Below are positions 63,906-64,000 of a stretch of DNA of 64,000 nucleotides, one piece after another. The DNA comes from Gadus chalcogrammus. Its lineage: Eukaryota; Chordata; Actinopteri; Gadiformes; Gadidae. The first letter of the stretch is position 1, and each line of letters opens with the position of its first letter. Location: positions 10,696,346 to 10,760,345 of the forward strand of contig NC_079428.1 of NCBI RefSeq assembly GCF_026213295.1, in the 5' to 3' direction. The position numbers were made by a program, and so were the translations under genes. The notes below the pieces were generated by a model. The model saw only the letters and a list, made by a program, of their open reading frames with translations. It had not been told where the DNA came from and did no database searches.

Positions 63906-64000
63906 CTACACATGGTGGTAAATGCGTGTATGAGTGTAACGGGGATACTGGTACACAGCAGTCAGCCAGACTGGAGGTATAGGCCCACCGGGTCGTTCTC

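Overview
The window looks like nuclear DNA of a teleost fish. It carries two vertebrate multi-exon genes with GT-AG introns, a very high load of long dinucleotide microsatellites (more than 20 runs of about 100 bp or longer), several minisatellites, and fragments of dispersed repeats and hAT-type elements of the kind common in fish. The microsatellite density would suit a gadiform such as a cod, but that is inference from repeat style, not a species identification.

Region 1 (1-16.4 kb, + strand) holds an essentially complete CLCN5-type chloride/proton exchanger gene. Fourteen coding exons can be joined with matching phases from an initiator ATG at 1593 to a stop at 14654-14656, giving 751 residues; the short form of human ClC-5 is 746. 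The gating glutamate (E212), the proton glutamate (E269) and two C-terminal CBS domains are present, but the PY motif between the CBS domains is not. The introns contain minisatellites, microsatellites, a non-autonomous hAT insertion with an intact 8-bp target duplication, and local duplications that copied real splice junctions.

Region 2 (16.4-32.0 kb) is intergenic. I found no gene there. It contains microsatellites, a 269-bp foldback element, a 210-bp segment present twice about 2.66 kb apart, and a palindromic RFX-type X-box.

Region 3 (32.0-55.4 kb and probably beyond, - strand) holds a TNFSF10 (TRAIL)-like ligand gene that converges on clcn5. Six exons are joined in consistent phase: the stalk exon (55277-55426), a 37-bp exon, and four exons encoding the TNF homology domain, ending at a stop at 32009-32011. 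The exon for the cytoplasmic tail and membrane anchor was not found and may lie beyond 64 kb. One 18.3-kb intron accounts for most of the span.

Region 4 (55.4-64 kb) is repeat-rich sequence upstream of the visible tnfsf10 exons, with a perfect 18-bp-arm hairpin at 56.34 kb.

The two genes have no obvious joint function: one is an endosomal Cl-/H+ exchanger, the other a death-receptor ligand. I see no wholly new biological system. The most unusual observations are the duplicated splice acceptor before clcn5 exon 4, a ladder of donor-like copies after exon 8, a minisatellite that stays open in frame with exon 3, the lost PY motif, and two strong hairpins.
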